64,000 nt of DNA, taken from the NCBI GenBank assembly GCA_020055645.1, contig CM034548.1:11222001-11286000 (forward strand), in the 5' to 3' direction. Positions 41,297 through 53,500 of the stretch are shown piece by piece. Within the stretch, counting starts at the first letter, position 1. Each line of letters begins with the position of its first letter. The notes beneath the pieces were generated by a model, which worked only from the letters and a program-made list of their open reading frames with translations, had not been told where the DNA came from and searched no databases. This DNA is from Tomocerus qinae. Lineage: Eukaryota; Arthropoda; Collembola; Entomobryomorpha; Tomoceridae. Position numbers and translations under genes: made by a program.

Positions 41297-41494
41297 ATGA
41301 AGGTACATACTCTCCTACTACTTTTAGCATATTCTGGTGTTCACTGTTGTAGCTACGAGTATATTATTAATATTAATGTTATGTGGTCCCTTCTAGGTGA
41401 TAATGCCGAGTATTTATGTGTTGGACACCCCTGTGAGCTCTACATGCACATTAAAAATTTACGTTTTCAAGTCCCCTTTTATTTATCCTGGTAA
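41297..41494 (+). CDS. possible small secreted protein, unrecognised
   Basis: A 65-codon frame starts with ATG and begins MKVHTLLLLLAYSGVHCC, which reads as a good signal peptide with a likely cleavage after Cys17 or nearby. The remaining part has four Cys in all and no family I know. Start context (TATCATGAAGG) is unremarkable and no splice partner or promoter is evident. The AT-rich composition makes a chance ORF quite likely. Confidence 0.2.
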   Translation: MKVHTLLLLLAYSGVHCCSYEYIININVMWSLLGDNAEYLCVGHPCELYMHIKNLRFQVPFYLSW

Positions 41495-44400
41495 TTACGT
41501 AAAATCACTACACACTCAGAAATCTACTGACTACATATATGCGACATTTACTCAGAAACAACTGTAATTACATACAAGGTTATGATTTTATGATCATCAT
41601 AAATCAGGTTCAGAGTCCATAACCATTCATGTACATATACAGATAAAATATTACTTAGTTATTACCTACAAGATTTTCTTTGCCGCTTTTCTTTATTCTT
41701 TCCAGCTTTTTATCTTTACAACTTATTACAAAGCTAGTGCGACAAAATGATCTGATATTTGTCTGCTTGATCACAAACGAGTTGTTATCTGTGACAATTA
41801 GTGATATGTACTAAGTTTTTTTTGTATTCTTAGTAAGTAGGAACTTCTTTAGGCAGGATATGTACACACTCTCAGGGTACACCAACGAATGTGCCATTTG
41901 TTATCCCGAACGTGAAAATTATATGTAATTAAGTTTCTAATCCTCAAGACTACCACTCGAACACGATTACTAGCCGAATACTTGGAAAAACAATTTCTTC
42001 ATGCCTATACTTTTATGGCCAGCACTAATTTGGATATTTTAATCATATTATTATGCTTGGCGGACAAGATGTTGGCACGAGATAAAAAATGTCGTAAAAT
42101 GCAGAGTCGGCGATCTGCTTTCTTAAACTGATCCTAAACTTGAACAGATATTTAGAATGATTTATTTGAGTCATTCATTTTACTTAGTATTGGGGCTGTT
42201 AGGAATCAGCTTTATGTTGACTTTGTTTGTGGGGGGCATATCATGTGATGAACTAACAAACAGATCATCAATTCCATTTAGTTATCTATTGTTACATTCT
42301 ATGTCATGTTTATTCAATATCAGAGCTTGTCAATCTAGTATCCTTGTTTGTAGATACATATTCCTATCTAAATATATATATAGATATTTCCATTACGTAT
42401 ATAGGTCGATATAATTCTCTTTCACACACGACCATTCATTTCCTTTTATCATTTATAGAAACACTTATTATTCTACTTAATGCATGTCTCTCCACTAATA
42501 AATATATTGTAGTGATACTAGATCAAAATGAAAAGGAAGCCTTCCTTTTTCAATTAATTCTGCCTGTCTACTTGAAATAGCTCAACTGTCATTTATTGCA
42601 GTCGTTCCCCTTTTGTCATAGTAGGTAATAAAATAATATTCCAAGTTTTCAACAATACTACTCGTACACGTTTGAATGAAGTTTTGATATCACATTTCGA
42701 TGTTCGTAGCTCTAAACCATTTCATTTCAAATGAATTTCTCATTAAGAGAACAGGATAATCTCCCTGTCTCTTCTAGCATTAATGTATATACCTTTTGAA
42801 TGTGCGTAGTAAAACTTTACAATAGTAGATAAGTATGCAATTTGTGGATAATGACTACACTTCACTGCCCTTCAACGAAATCCAATGATTAGATTTGAGA
42901 AGAATATTTACAATGTTTGGGTTTCAAGTTTATAGAGCCATTCATAAAAATTATAATTTAATTATACGGTTCTTTAATATTTTGCATGTAATTGTTCATA
43001 ATGTTTATAGGATCGAGTAGATGGAATTAATTAATTCATAGAAACAAAGGAGAATGCATGAAAGTATGAATTAACTCTGTGAATATTTTTCTGCTCGTTT
43101 TAAATCTTTATTACTACTATATTGCTTAGAATTTTGTGTTATAACATATGTTTAGGTACTAATTATTTGTGTATACCAATAATCCTCTGTCCATCTATAC
43201 TGACTACTTTTCTGTTGGATATTAATGTACAATGAACATGTAAATGACGCTGCTAGGGGCTATGCCAATAGAGTAGCTTTGATCAGGGTTTGCATTTCAT
43301 CTGCACAAATTAGTTGAATTTTCGTTCGTAATAGATTAGTAAAGGTGCTTGTTAAAACTGCCAGAAATGCATAAGATACTCTTGCTTGTTCTACGCGACA
43401 TAAATATTTTAGTAGACCCCTTTTAGTACATATTTCTGCAAGCAGTAAGTAATCTTGAGACAAAGAAATACATAATAAATGGGTTATGGCATGGCCTAGG
43501 CTAGGCCAGGTTGCAATTAAAAATTTGTAATGCTTTTCCATGGTAGATTGTCGGCGGAGAGAAAATACTGCACTAACAATACGTTAGTCAAGTCATGTAC
43601 AAAACAATAGGGCGAACAATAGAATACAAAGTCAATGCTGCTGTTGCAATGATATCATTTGAGCTAGATATCCAACGAGGCTGTCAAAATCTGTTGTTGA
43701 AAGGTGGAAAACAAAAATCAGACGCTAATAATTCAGAGGCTGTTTCTATATCCATACGTGTTATTAATTCAGTAGTCTGACAGTTATATATGGTAGCCAA
43801 AAAACTCCCTTTTACAGCACTAAAAGAAAATAAATAGAAAACGATTGTACATGAACCAAGAATAAAAATGAATTATAGTACGCTTCATTAGACTTTATTA
43901 GCTAGAAACAATAATACTGAAGATCTGCACGTGTAAGTGAGTAAATATTATGCAAATGCTCTGTACTCCACTCTTGCAATTTTATTTGCTTTCCTAGCAG
44001 GTTGTAGCATTGCAGCTTGAATATCGTTCTGAATTACAGCCTCTTCTATTGTAGAAAGTTACTGCTGGATTTATTGCTCTACTTATTTCAACATTATGTT
44101 CACTAGGACTGTAAAACTCATATGGCCATAGACACTTAAAGTGCTATACATTTTTAGGTAATTACCCACTTACCTAGCTACTTTACTTGTAAACAGAATT
44201 GCCATTAAAATTCTTGACCTCCAACTTGGTTTACCTTTTCTGTTATTAGTATCCATAAGCACTGACCACAGATGAATGTATTTATGTATTATTTATACCC
44301 TTTTGCAGAACTAGTTAAAAAATCCTTTAGCACTGTAGCATAAATTACCTTTGCCCATAAGGAAATTTTACGATGAATCATTTGAACTTTAAACTATCCC

Positions 44401-47400
44401 TAAATGAAACGACCGATTGACTATGAGTGGTCCTTAATCTTCCTTGCACTACAGATCTGACGTAGCGGTAATAAAACGATTCTTATGGAAAACATCATTA
44501 TGTTCCACTCATTAGACTCACCTACGAAAGTAATTCATTGCCGTCTGAAAATCCCCTTTTGCAACCATAGATAAATAATTTACATGATTTTACTTACATT
44601 ATGCAGACAAGCTCTGTAGCAGTTCATATTCGTCCTTTTTTTATGTAGGTACTATAGATAAGACAAATGGTTCTTATGTAAATAAGTACATAGAGGCTTG
44701 GATTTTTTATTACTAATTTATGTTTAATCTTACTACCTCTACCATGTATAATTTGTTGCGTAGTTATAAACGTAATAAAACTACGAGGATCGAATTTATG
44801 GAAATACATATTATGAAGCTTTGGGAAACTTGCAAAGTTATAGCTAAGCTAATATAAATTAATGATTTAATTGAAGTTTTCCGTGTGACGGGAAAGGATT
44901 GGAATTTTCTAGCTAGTAACTGAAAGATAATTTTAACTTAATTAGCAATCTTGTCACACGCAATCAACAACTTAATGTGTATTTAATTCCCAGCAGTTGA
45001 GTACATTGCAAAGTTGCGCAAAGTTATTGAATAAGATATTAATCTGGTTGAGCTTATCGGGTCAAGTGGCAAATTACTGCTAAATATTGTACACGAATAT
45101 TTAACAGCTCTTATCGCCAAACGTTCTAATAGAGCTTGACATTACTTTGATATGTTATGTTATAAGACTGCCTACTTTGACACTGACTTATAGTAACCCC
45201 AAGAGAATTCATATCAGGCGACATGGATGTATCTTGTCTCTTTTCAACTTCTTGAGCGGATATACGCGTTTTGCATGACTTTGCTAAATGATTTTGACAA
45301 ACGCTATCATGAACAGCAGTGAACTTGCACTCTGAATGTTTATTCGTTATTGATAATGTCATTTAAAGGAAATTATCACTCAACTTAAGGATACTTCGAG
45401 ACACTTTTGTAAGTAACAAAACAGCAGTGTACCTTTTGACCCCTACTTATGCTTTGCATGTAGCATTTAGTCACATGTTTCCCCAAATGTCACACAAAGT
45501 CAAGCTTAGTGCTACAGTGCATGTGTATTATATGGTAATTAGGTAGACTCAATTGAAAATCCTTATCGTAACTTACCCTCTAGGTTCCAAAAACTTGTCC
45601 AAAGCTGAAATGGTGACGTTATTATGTACACCTTCACAGTGTGAATAAGTAGGCATATTTAATTACTCTCAGAATGAGCTTTGTTTTATTAGTTCTATAT
45701 ACTATACTACGTTTATTTGCTACACTATACCTACTTACAGTATAAAGTGAACACTCGCAACTTTCCATTTATCGAACCAAACATGCAAACACACTGCCAT
45801 AAAGTACAGTATAGAAAAAGATAAGGAAAATCGACTACTATAAAATCTGTATACACGACTCCGCGACTGACATGCAAAATTGCAACCCTCGATATTATCT
45901 CATTCAATAAGCAGTGCGCATACAAACAATACAATCAAAATTAAGCGACTTCTTTATGTAAAAATGTATACTACTTATTTTCCGACTTTTATTATGTTCA
46001 TGCACTTTCAGAACTCTTTCATTAAAGTACACAATGCATGGTATGTGAATTTATTTCTAAGTTCTAAATATAAGATATCAATATGCAATGGCAAATCTTT
46101 CTGGGTATAATATCCTAATGATTTCAATTTTTCATTATATAATTGTATGTGATATGATATATTTAATTGTTCATATGTATGATAGTAGATTATAAAAATT
46201 AATCTGTGTGTTACAAACAAGTAGATCTGTATACAGTTAGGCAACCATCAAAATACATATTTGGGAGAAGGGGAAAAGGTAAAGGATGAAAGTGAACGTT
46301 CTCCATGCATGCTAAAGGCTAAGGTAAATACTAAGTAAAAAAGTGTGAATAAATAATCTATTATTTAGAAGCACAGTTCAAAGCTAGCCTAGCCCTATCG
46401 TGTTGTATGCATGACTTCTGTGTAAAAATCTTGTAAACTAGTGTAATATACTAATGTACGGACATGTAAAAATTTAGAAGAAACGAAGCATATATTTGAT
46501 GGACGAAGGTAGTTGAATTGTAAATAAAATGTAATTGTTAGTGGACGGGCTTACTAGAAAAAAATCTCTAGGAGAAAATGGAAAATAAAGAAACGTATTT
46601 GTTTGATGTGTAACTCATGTGCTGAAATCATGATATTTATTACTAAAACACCCACACAAATTGCGACTCGTATCAATAAAGCATATCTTTAGTAATAGCT
46701 ACATCGGATTTCGAGATACCGTTTTTTATTTGCATTCTTTTTTCAGAATCTACTTTTTTATTACAGGCGTAATAACTACGCTTATAAAAAGCACAATTTT
46801 CTACATAGAGGCATGTGCAAACAATGAACACCAAAGAGAACTAAATTGATACGTTGCTATTGGAAAACTTGGAACTATTGGACAAATTTAAGTAAGAACG
46901 TATATTGAGTGATCCGCAAAAACTTTTATCAACGAATAAATGGAGACTTTATAAGTATAAAAGTATGCAGATTATATACAGAGCCTTTTCCCTTGGATTT
47001 CAAGATAGGTTTTAGTAAATATGGAGAGACTATTTGTAGACATGGAAATATTAAAGATTACTACTATTGACTTTTCCACTGCAGTTGAAGATGTTTAACA
47101 ATTACTTTGTTGACATAGGTATGGTGACGCTTATTACTCTACTTTCCTACAATTTCGCTTTATTTTATCATTAGCTTTGACATTCTTATTACTTGTCTCT
47201 GTTTTTACATCTTTTCCTTTACTCTTCCTGAAAATGCGCAAGTACAGTCGCCAAATGTCTCATATGGTATGGCTCCAGACGCTACAATGAAGTACCAGTA
47301 ACTACTGTCACTATTACTTATTTCTGTAATCATCTTTTCATGGGCATGGCCTTGAGTTCAAGAGAAGCTTAACCTATAACATGTTTTCGAAAGGTAGTAA

Positions 47401-48964
47401 AAGTAGTGACATGGTTTTTAATTCTACTGGGAGAAATATTTTCCTGAAAGATCATAATCTAGCATACTAACACTCTCCCACTATCCATGCACCGACATCG
47501 TGGCGAAGAAAACGTTAACCATAATCCCTGCTCAGCTATGAGAAATTAAAGTGACTAATAATGACCAAGGGTACGACAAAGTAAGCACAAAATCTACCTT
47601 TCCACAGTTTGTCACTACTATTTGTGGTAAAAGGTGACATTTTAATTGGCACTACGAACAACAATTTATATATTCTTTAGAATTGGAACTATAATATACA
47701 ATTTATTTCATGTCAATAAAAATAATTGCGATAGTAGTTGAATTTTTCTCGGTTTTTAAAAACATTTTGTTCGGTTTCACTTGTGGCAAGAGAGACAGTG
47801 TTTAAATTTTGTATTGCTTTTTCAATAATACATGATGAAATGTACAATTAGCATCAACCATTTTATTATCCATGCTTAATAGTTTTTAATAGTCTTATTG
47901 GGTAATTATTGTGCAAGATATAACCTCAAGGTATATTTACTAGGATATTGCAATATCCAGAACTATAGAAGCATTCAATACTTAAAACAATGTAAACCTG
48001 TCATTATGTAAACGTAAAAACAAAGGCATTGTAACATTTATGTATTTGAAATTACTGCAGAGTGATGGATGATTTTACAATATAGTCTCTATTATAACCT
48101 TATAAAACATTGGTTAATTTAGAATCCATTCAGTACCTAAAATGTTAAGCTATATTGTTTAATATTTCGAGGAAACGATTAGTTATTCACAATGGGTATA
48201 AGAGATATTTGGAACGTGCTAAGTATATACTTATGTTGAAGAAAAAGCCCTAGTAGCTTTGCCACAAAAGAAAATGAACCATAAAGGTGAGATGAATGGG
48301 CGGAAGGAAAGTGAAGGAATATTTCATCAGAATGAAATGTCTAGAAATGGAACTGTATCAATCACCACTTCTGCTTTGTCCACATTGTCAGCCATAATGT
48401 GCATCAATCTAGGTAATATGCATTCGACCTCGATAATAATTTATGCTATCTGTGGTATATATTTCCAACTTCTACTTTAATATAATATAGGTCCTACACT
48501 ATACATCTACAACTTCTATAATTAAATTAATATGTCGCCGTGAAATAATTTTTATTGGCGTCAATCAATATAAAAATATAAATCCATCATTGCGAAACTG
48601 TAAATTAAATAATAATTGGTGACCTTGAGATAGTTATTGAAATAATGCAAAAACATATCATTGGCAACCAAGAACACTAAAACAAAACAGTAAATAAATT
48701 TTGTGCACAATGATACAGTATATAGGTTGAGAAATGTGGAGCATGCTAAGATTACTAAAATCGAGTGATTAATATATTGGGTGTGTCAAATGTAGTAAGG
48801 ATATTAATAATAGGTGCATAATCAAAGAAATGAAAAGATTGATGCCAACAAATTCCATAGCGAGTTCCTTTAGCCTCTGTCTTTATGACTGAAGGACTGG
48901 TACCTAACTGTGGCAGTGGAGGTAACAATACAGTTCGGTGTATAATAGGACACGCTAAATCCAC

Positions 48965-49243
48965 ATGACTGACAATCCAAGCAGCCGACAATTCGAAGGT
49001 GTGGATAGGTATAACTATTATTGCGCAAACAAAGAAAATATTTCAGAGAGCCAAGTACAGCGGCTTCAGAACCCCCGCAAAGAAATGTTCAAGACTGACA
49101 AATGGGTTGAAGTAGTTCACGTCCGAATTCGGTTTCTTCACGTTCCCATCCAACAGATAAAAAATGATTTGGACAATAGGGGACTGCAGACCATTGAAGA
49201 GAACTCTCGGATTTCCCATAACCCGACGTCCTTATACTTATAA
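48965..49243 (+). CDS. hypothetical 92-residue ORF
   Basis: This ATG-initiated frame is less AT-rich than its surroundings and codes a charged, polar product (for example NKENISESQVQRLQNPRKEM) that looks more protein-like than most open frames here. No signal peptide, membrane segment or domain is recognised. It might be a single-exon gene, an isolated exon or a remnant of a mobile element. I cannot name a function. Confidence 0.22.
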   Translation: MTDNPSSRQFEGVDRYNYYCANKENISESQVQRLQNPRKEMFKTDKWVEVVHVRIRFLHVPIQQIKNDLDNRGLQTIEENSRISHNPTSLYL

Positions 49244-50532
49244 CTTATATCCATTATTATGTAGTTCTAATATACTCGATCACTGCATTTCTGCTATACG
49301 GAGAAAACGTTATATTTTATTTGCGTAGTTATAAAAGTATAATTGGTAGCTCTACTAATGCGCAGAGTTACCTTTATATGGGATATCGGTTGTCTACTCA
49401 TGCTTAACACAGGAAATCAAACGCATACTTACTTATAACTGTTGGCAAGTAAATAATGATCCATAATATTGTCAGTATGGATTAAAAGCACCGAATGTCT
49501 CGGAGGAATTTCAGTTGGATCTGAACTACTGAAGGCATAGTTTGTTGTTATTACCATAAAAACTTCGATGTGCTCGTTTAGATTTCTTCGGGTGAACATT
49601 GAACAAACATTTTTCCTTCTGTGGGATTTGAAACCAACTGGGTCCTATTTGTAATCTATCAAAGTTTGTTTAGTCTAATACTCTTGATTATGTTTCAAGT
49701 TTTTCTATTGAGATTGAAAAGGCTTTTTTAAAATCTGTTTATTGAGCTTAGCCCAAATCCCAAAATTACCCACCGTACAACATTCAAAATGCATACAAAT
49801 TATATAGGGCACAACTTAAATTGCTTTAAGCAATGTTTTTTGTGTTCATTGGACACAAGCGACCTTAAACATTTACTATCTCGTGTTAAATGTTCATAGA
49901 AAGTGTTTACAAACAAATAAGCATAATAGTGCAACGTGTAAGAATTTTTCTGTAAATAGTAGAAAACATTGTAACATTAAGCTGATGGAATGGTAAAAGT
50001 TCGCGGACAAAAAATGTTAAAAGTAATACCGGTAATTATATTCCGTCGAGATTACATTTTACGATGGAAAGTAGTATGGAAAGACCACGCAAAGTGTTCA
50101 ATTATAGCCATGCATAATGGCATTTAATAATCCTTTCTCACTTAATAAAGTGTTTCTCCACGCTACTTAATGAAAAATCTAGCACCGCCAGCAGAATTCT
50201 GCTTGAGGTTCAAGTTGTGTTATCGCTGAACAATTTTGTTATAAAAATGTAAAAGAAAGGAACATGTTCTTGGATGCCCGCCCCTTTTCTATTGTTATTT
50301 CCTCCGTGCTAAATCGTGCTTAATGAGGAATCACATTTCTGGTGTGAAAGTGAAGTGATGTAAGTAAGTAAGAATCAGGAGAGGAAAACCCTGAATATTC
50401 ATCAAAGATAGTATATAGATAGAAGATAGCCGTAAATCATGATTTAAATAGTTTGGATACACAAACTCCCACTTAGTCACAATGTGTTCTTACTTAGTAC
50501 AAATGATTGTAATCAAAGCGGAGTAAGGAAAC

Positions 50533-53500
50533 ATGATGGGGAAGGTAATGTTGGTGTTGGTCGTTTATATTGTGCTAATGAGAATGTTGGAGGAGATAGT
50601 GTTGGCGGAGGATGGAGAGACAGAGAAACGGGGGAACGTGCCAAGATCAACATCCGTGGAGTTGTTCAAAAATGGGACGAAGAAGCGACGGATGAGTTTT
50701 GACGGTTTCCGTGGATCAGGCCCCAAGGGCTCCATCAAATCCTTCAGTTCAGTTGTGCCTGTACGTCGTCCGAGTGGAAAGTCTTCCGGATCGTCTCATG
50801 CAGAGATGACACTCTTCGTAGATTTCCTAATCGACTATACATCTTTCGTGGGTTGGTCCACGGCCTTCCTCATTTTCCCGAACAGCACTGGAGAGGAGGT
50901 TGAGAATGAAATGTGTGAGTTTGTCCGGACCACCTTGCTCCGTTCTGCTGGCCCCAATCTAACCTGTGTGTCTAATTACCCTGGACACGAGCCCTCCTTT
51001 CAAGACTTCACAGGAGGCTCTCCTCCTCAGCCCATAATTGTCTTGAATTCCCATTTCCGTGCTGAGCCAAACGGAAAAACTGTTCGTGTCCCTGTCCATT
51101 CCAAATTTCTCGTCGACTACCGCTCCTCTAGGCCCATTGTGGTGGTCGGTGGGAAGGACGTCGACAAAGAACTAATCATAGATCAACTTCATCCGGAGAT
51201 CAACGCCAACTACAAATGGACTCTCGCCTCCGCCACTACTAATCCATCCTCGAACTCTAGTAATTTCACATCTATCACAATCCATGATATATTTGGATTC
51301 GCAACTTCCTCCACACCCATTGCCAACCAAATCGGATCCTGGTCAAGGTCCACCGGCATCTCCATCGATCGTCACAAGTCATTGGGCCCACAGAATTTAA
51401 TGGGCAATCTTATAAGACTCACTTCTCTCTCTGTACAGTACAATCTTTCTTAAATTGCACCTTTTATCTAATAACCCACTGATTTTATCTACATCAAAAA
51501 ATTATTTAAGTGCCTCCACAATATTTCATATCCTGTCACTTTTACTGCTTAAGTTCAGTACAATAAGTCACCACTTCAGGGTGTATTAATACCAGAACTA
51601 GCTAAAGTAGAAGATCCACATGCACTACAGTATACATAGATAGATTTAATAAAGTAAATATTATTTGATATAACTCCCTTACTGCACACTAGGTTAGTCA
51701 GGAACAATTTTTGTGTTAATTTCACATTCTACTGGTGGCCTGGCATGCTGGTGTGCATATCTCCTAAGTCATTTGACAAAACACTAAATTTAATTTCTTG
51801 CTGATGCAATCTCCTTCCTCAATTATCATTCTGTGGATGTCGAATGCTTAATGTGTGTACGTAAAGAAAGATTTAATATCATTTTATATATCCCCAATTA
51901 GTTCACCAAAAATAAACTGTACATTTCGACATTACCGTGACCCATGAAGTGATAAGCCATATTTCTTGACAATGCTCAGTCGTGTTTGCATGATAATGAT
52001 TTTGGTCAGACTCCTACATCTCAGGATTCCATTTAGAAGCAATGTTGCTTCCAAAGCAATCTACAATAAAGCAAACACCTTTTTCGGCTCTACTTAAGAC
52101 GAGAATTTAAGGAACAGGGGTAATTTTCATCACATTTGGAGTGTAGGTAATGATGGTAGAAACTGGATGATTAATTGAAATCCTCAAGAAAGAGTAATTC
52201 GCGTAGTTGCTATTAGATCATCTCCCGGGAGAAATATTATATTTGATATTAGACGTCTTCACTAAATTCCCATATGAACTAAATCTTATATTACGCTAAA
52301 TTTTCTTAGAAAACCTGACTAGATATTGCAAATCTACTTTACTTAATTTACTTTTTATAATAAGCATGTATGCACTTAGTTAAATGCATCCCTAACTCTC
52401 AGGAGGTAGAAAATTATCTCCTTTCTATTATGCAAGTATTTATTACCTAGGTATTTCCACTTAATTTCATTTCATTTCTTAGTCTATGTCTGAAAAAATT
52501 ATTGCAATATTAGGGAGTGCTTCGTCCACCGATATTTTTTAGTGGGTAATGTGTTTAGGTAATCTCACTGCGCATACATTTTTCAATGTATACCTACAAT
52601 TTACACCTCCCTGCTCATAACGTAAATAGCTTTTACTATCTTAGATTCATTTTTGATTTTCAACTAACATTGTTCCTTTTCCTGAATAAATGTGTTGCAG
52701 AGTTAAAGGCATGACACAGTGCAGCATCTATTGTCTTTCATTCTTACCTTATTTGCACTTATAAGTATCTCGACCATTAATAGAACTGACTCGGATTTTT
52801 AATTTATATTAATCCTTAGGTCGGCCTAAAAATCGTAAGAGACAAATTTCCTTGACAAGTCTCCTTAGTAAAACCCTTAAGTTAAAACTGCTAGGGTACT
52901 AGAACTGTGCAACATCAAATGGATGCTATTTAATGGGTCAATGAAATAATTTAAATAGTCAATGAATTATGATTTAATCGGTAAATGCTGAAGATTTAAA
53001 TGGAGATAATTTGAAAAAGTCAATACAAACGCTGAATGGGTAAATGACAGTTGGTTTTACATAGAAACCTTAGAGCATACCCAAAAAACAGTAAGAGACG
53101 GCCGTCTGAGAGTTTGAGATAGCAAAATTATGTCAATTTGTTGAACGATAAGACCAAGGTTGAGGTTAGGTGTTAAAGTGAAGGGAAGTAAACGACACAA
53201 TTCTCCACTATTTTCCACTCCCTGGGCCAGTAACCACACTATCTTCCAATGGCTTCACAATTAATTTATAGTTCCAATTCGGAAACCGAAAACAGTCCCC
53301 CGAAGAAAATTTCACTGTGATCACGGCAATATTTCTCAACTGCCCTGTAGTTGGAACAGCGATATTTTTTGGAATATCATAAGCGAACAAATAACGACAA
53401 TATAGTTAACACAAGTGACATGACATAATATTGCCGTGATCAAAGTAAAATTTTCTTCGGGGGGACTGTTTTCGGTTTCCGAATTGGAACTATAAATTAA

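Larger units (their letters stand above)
39720..50532. other. intergenic stretch, two doubtful small ORFs only
   Basis: It lies between the connectin-like stop and the chemoreceptor start. The first several hundred bases are presumably the connectin-like 3' UTR. Two weak ORFs are listed separately; otherwise I see nothing with coding character. Confidence 0.5.

Noticed and set aside
42157-42414. 85-codon frame with a hydrophobic start
   Set aside because: Strongly AT-driven composition and no family resemblance; weaker than the small ORF at 41,297.
53057-53390. Two minus-strand open frames
   Set aside because: They lie in the foldback arm and loop and have no recognisable content; they are by-products of the inverted repeat.
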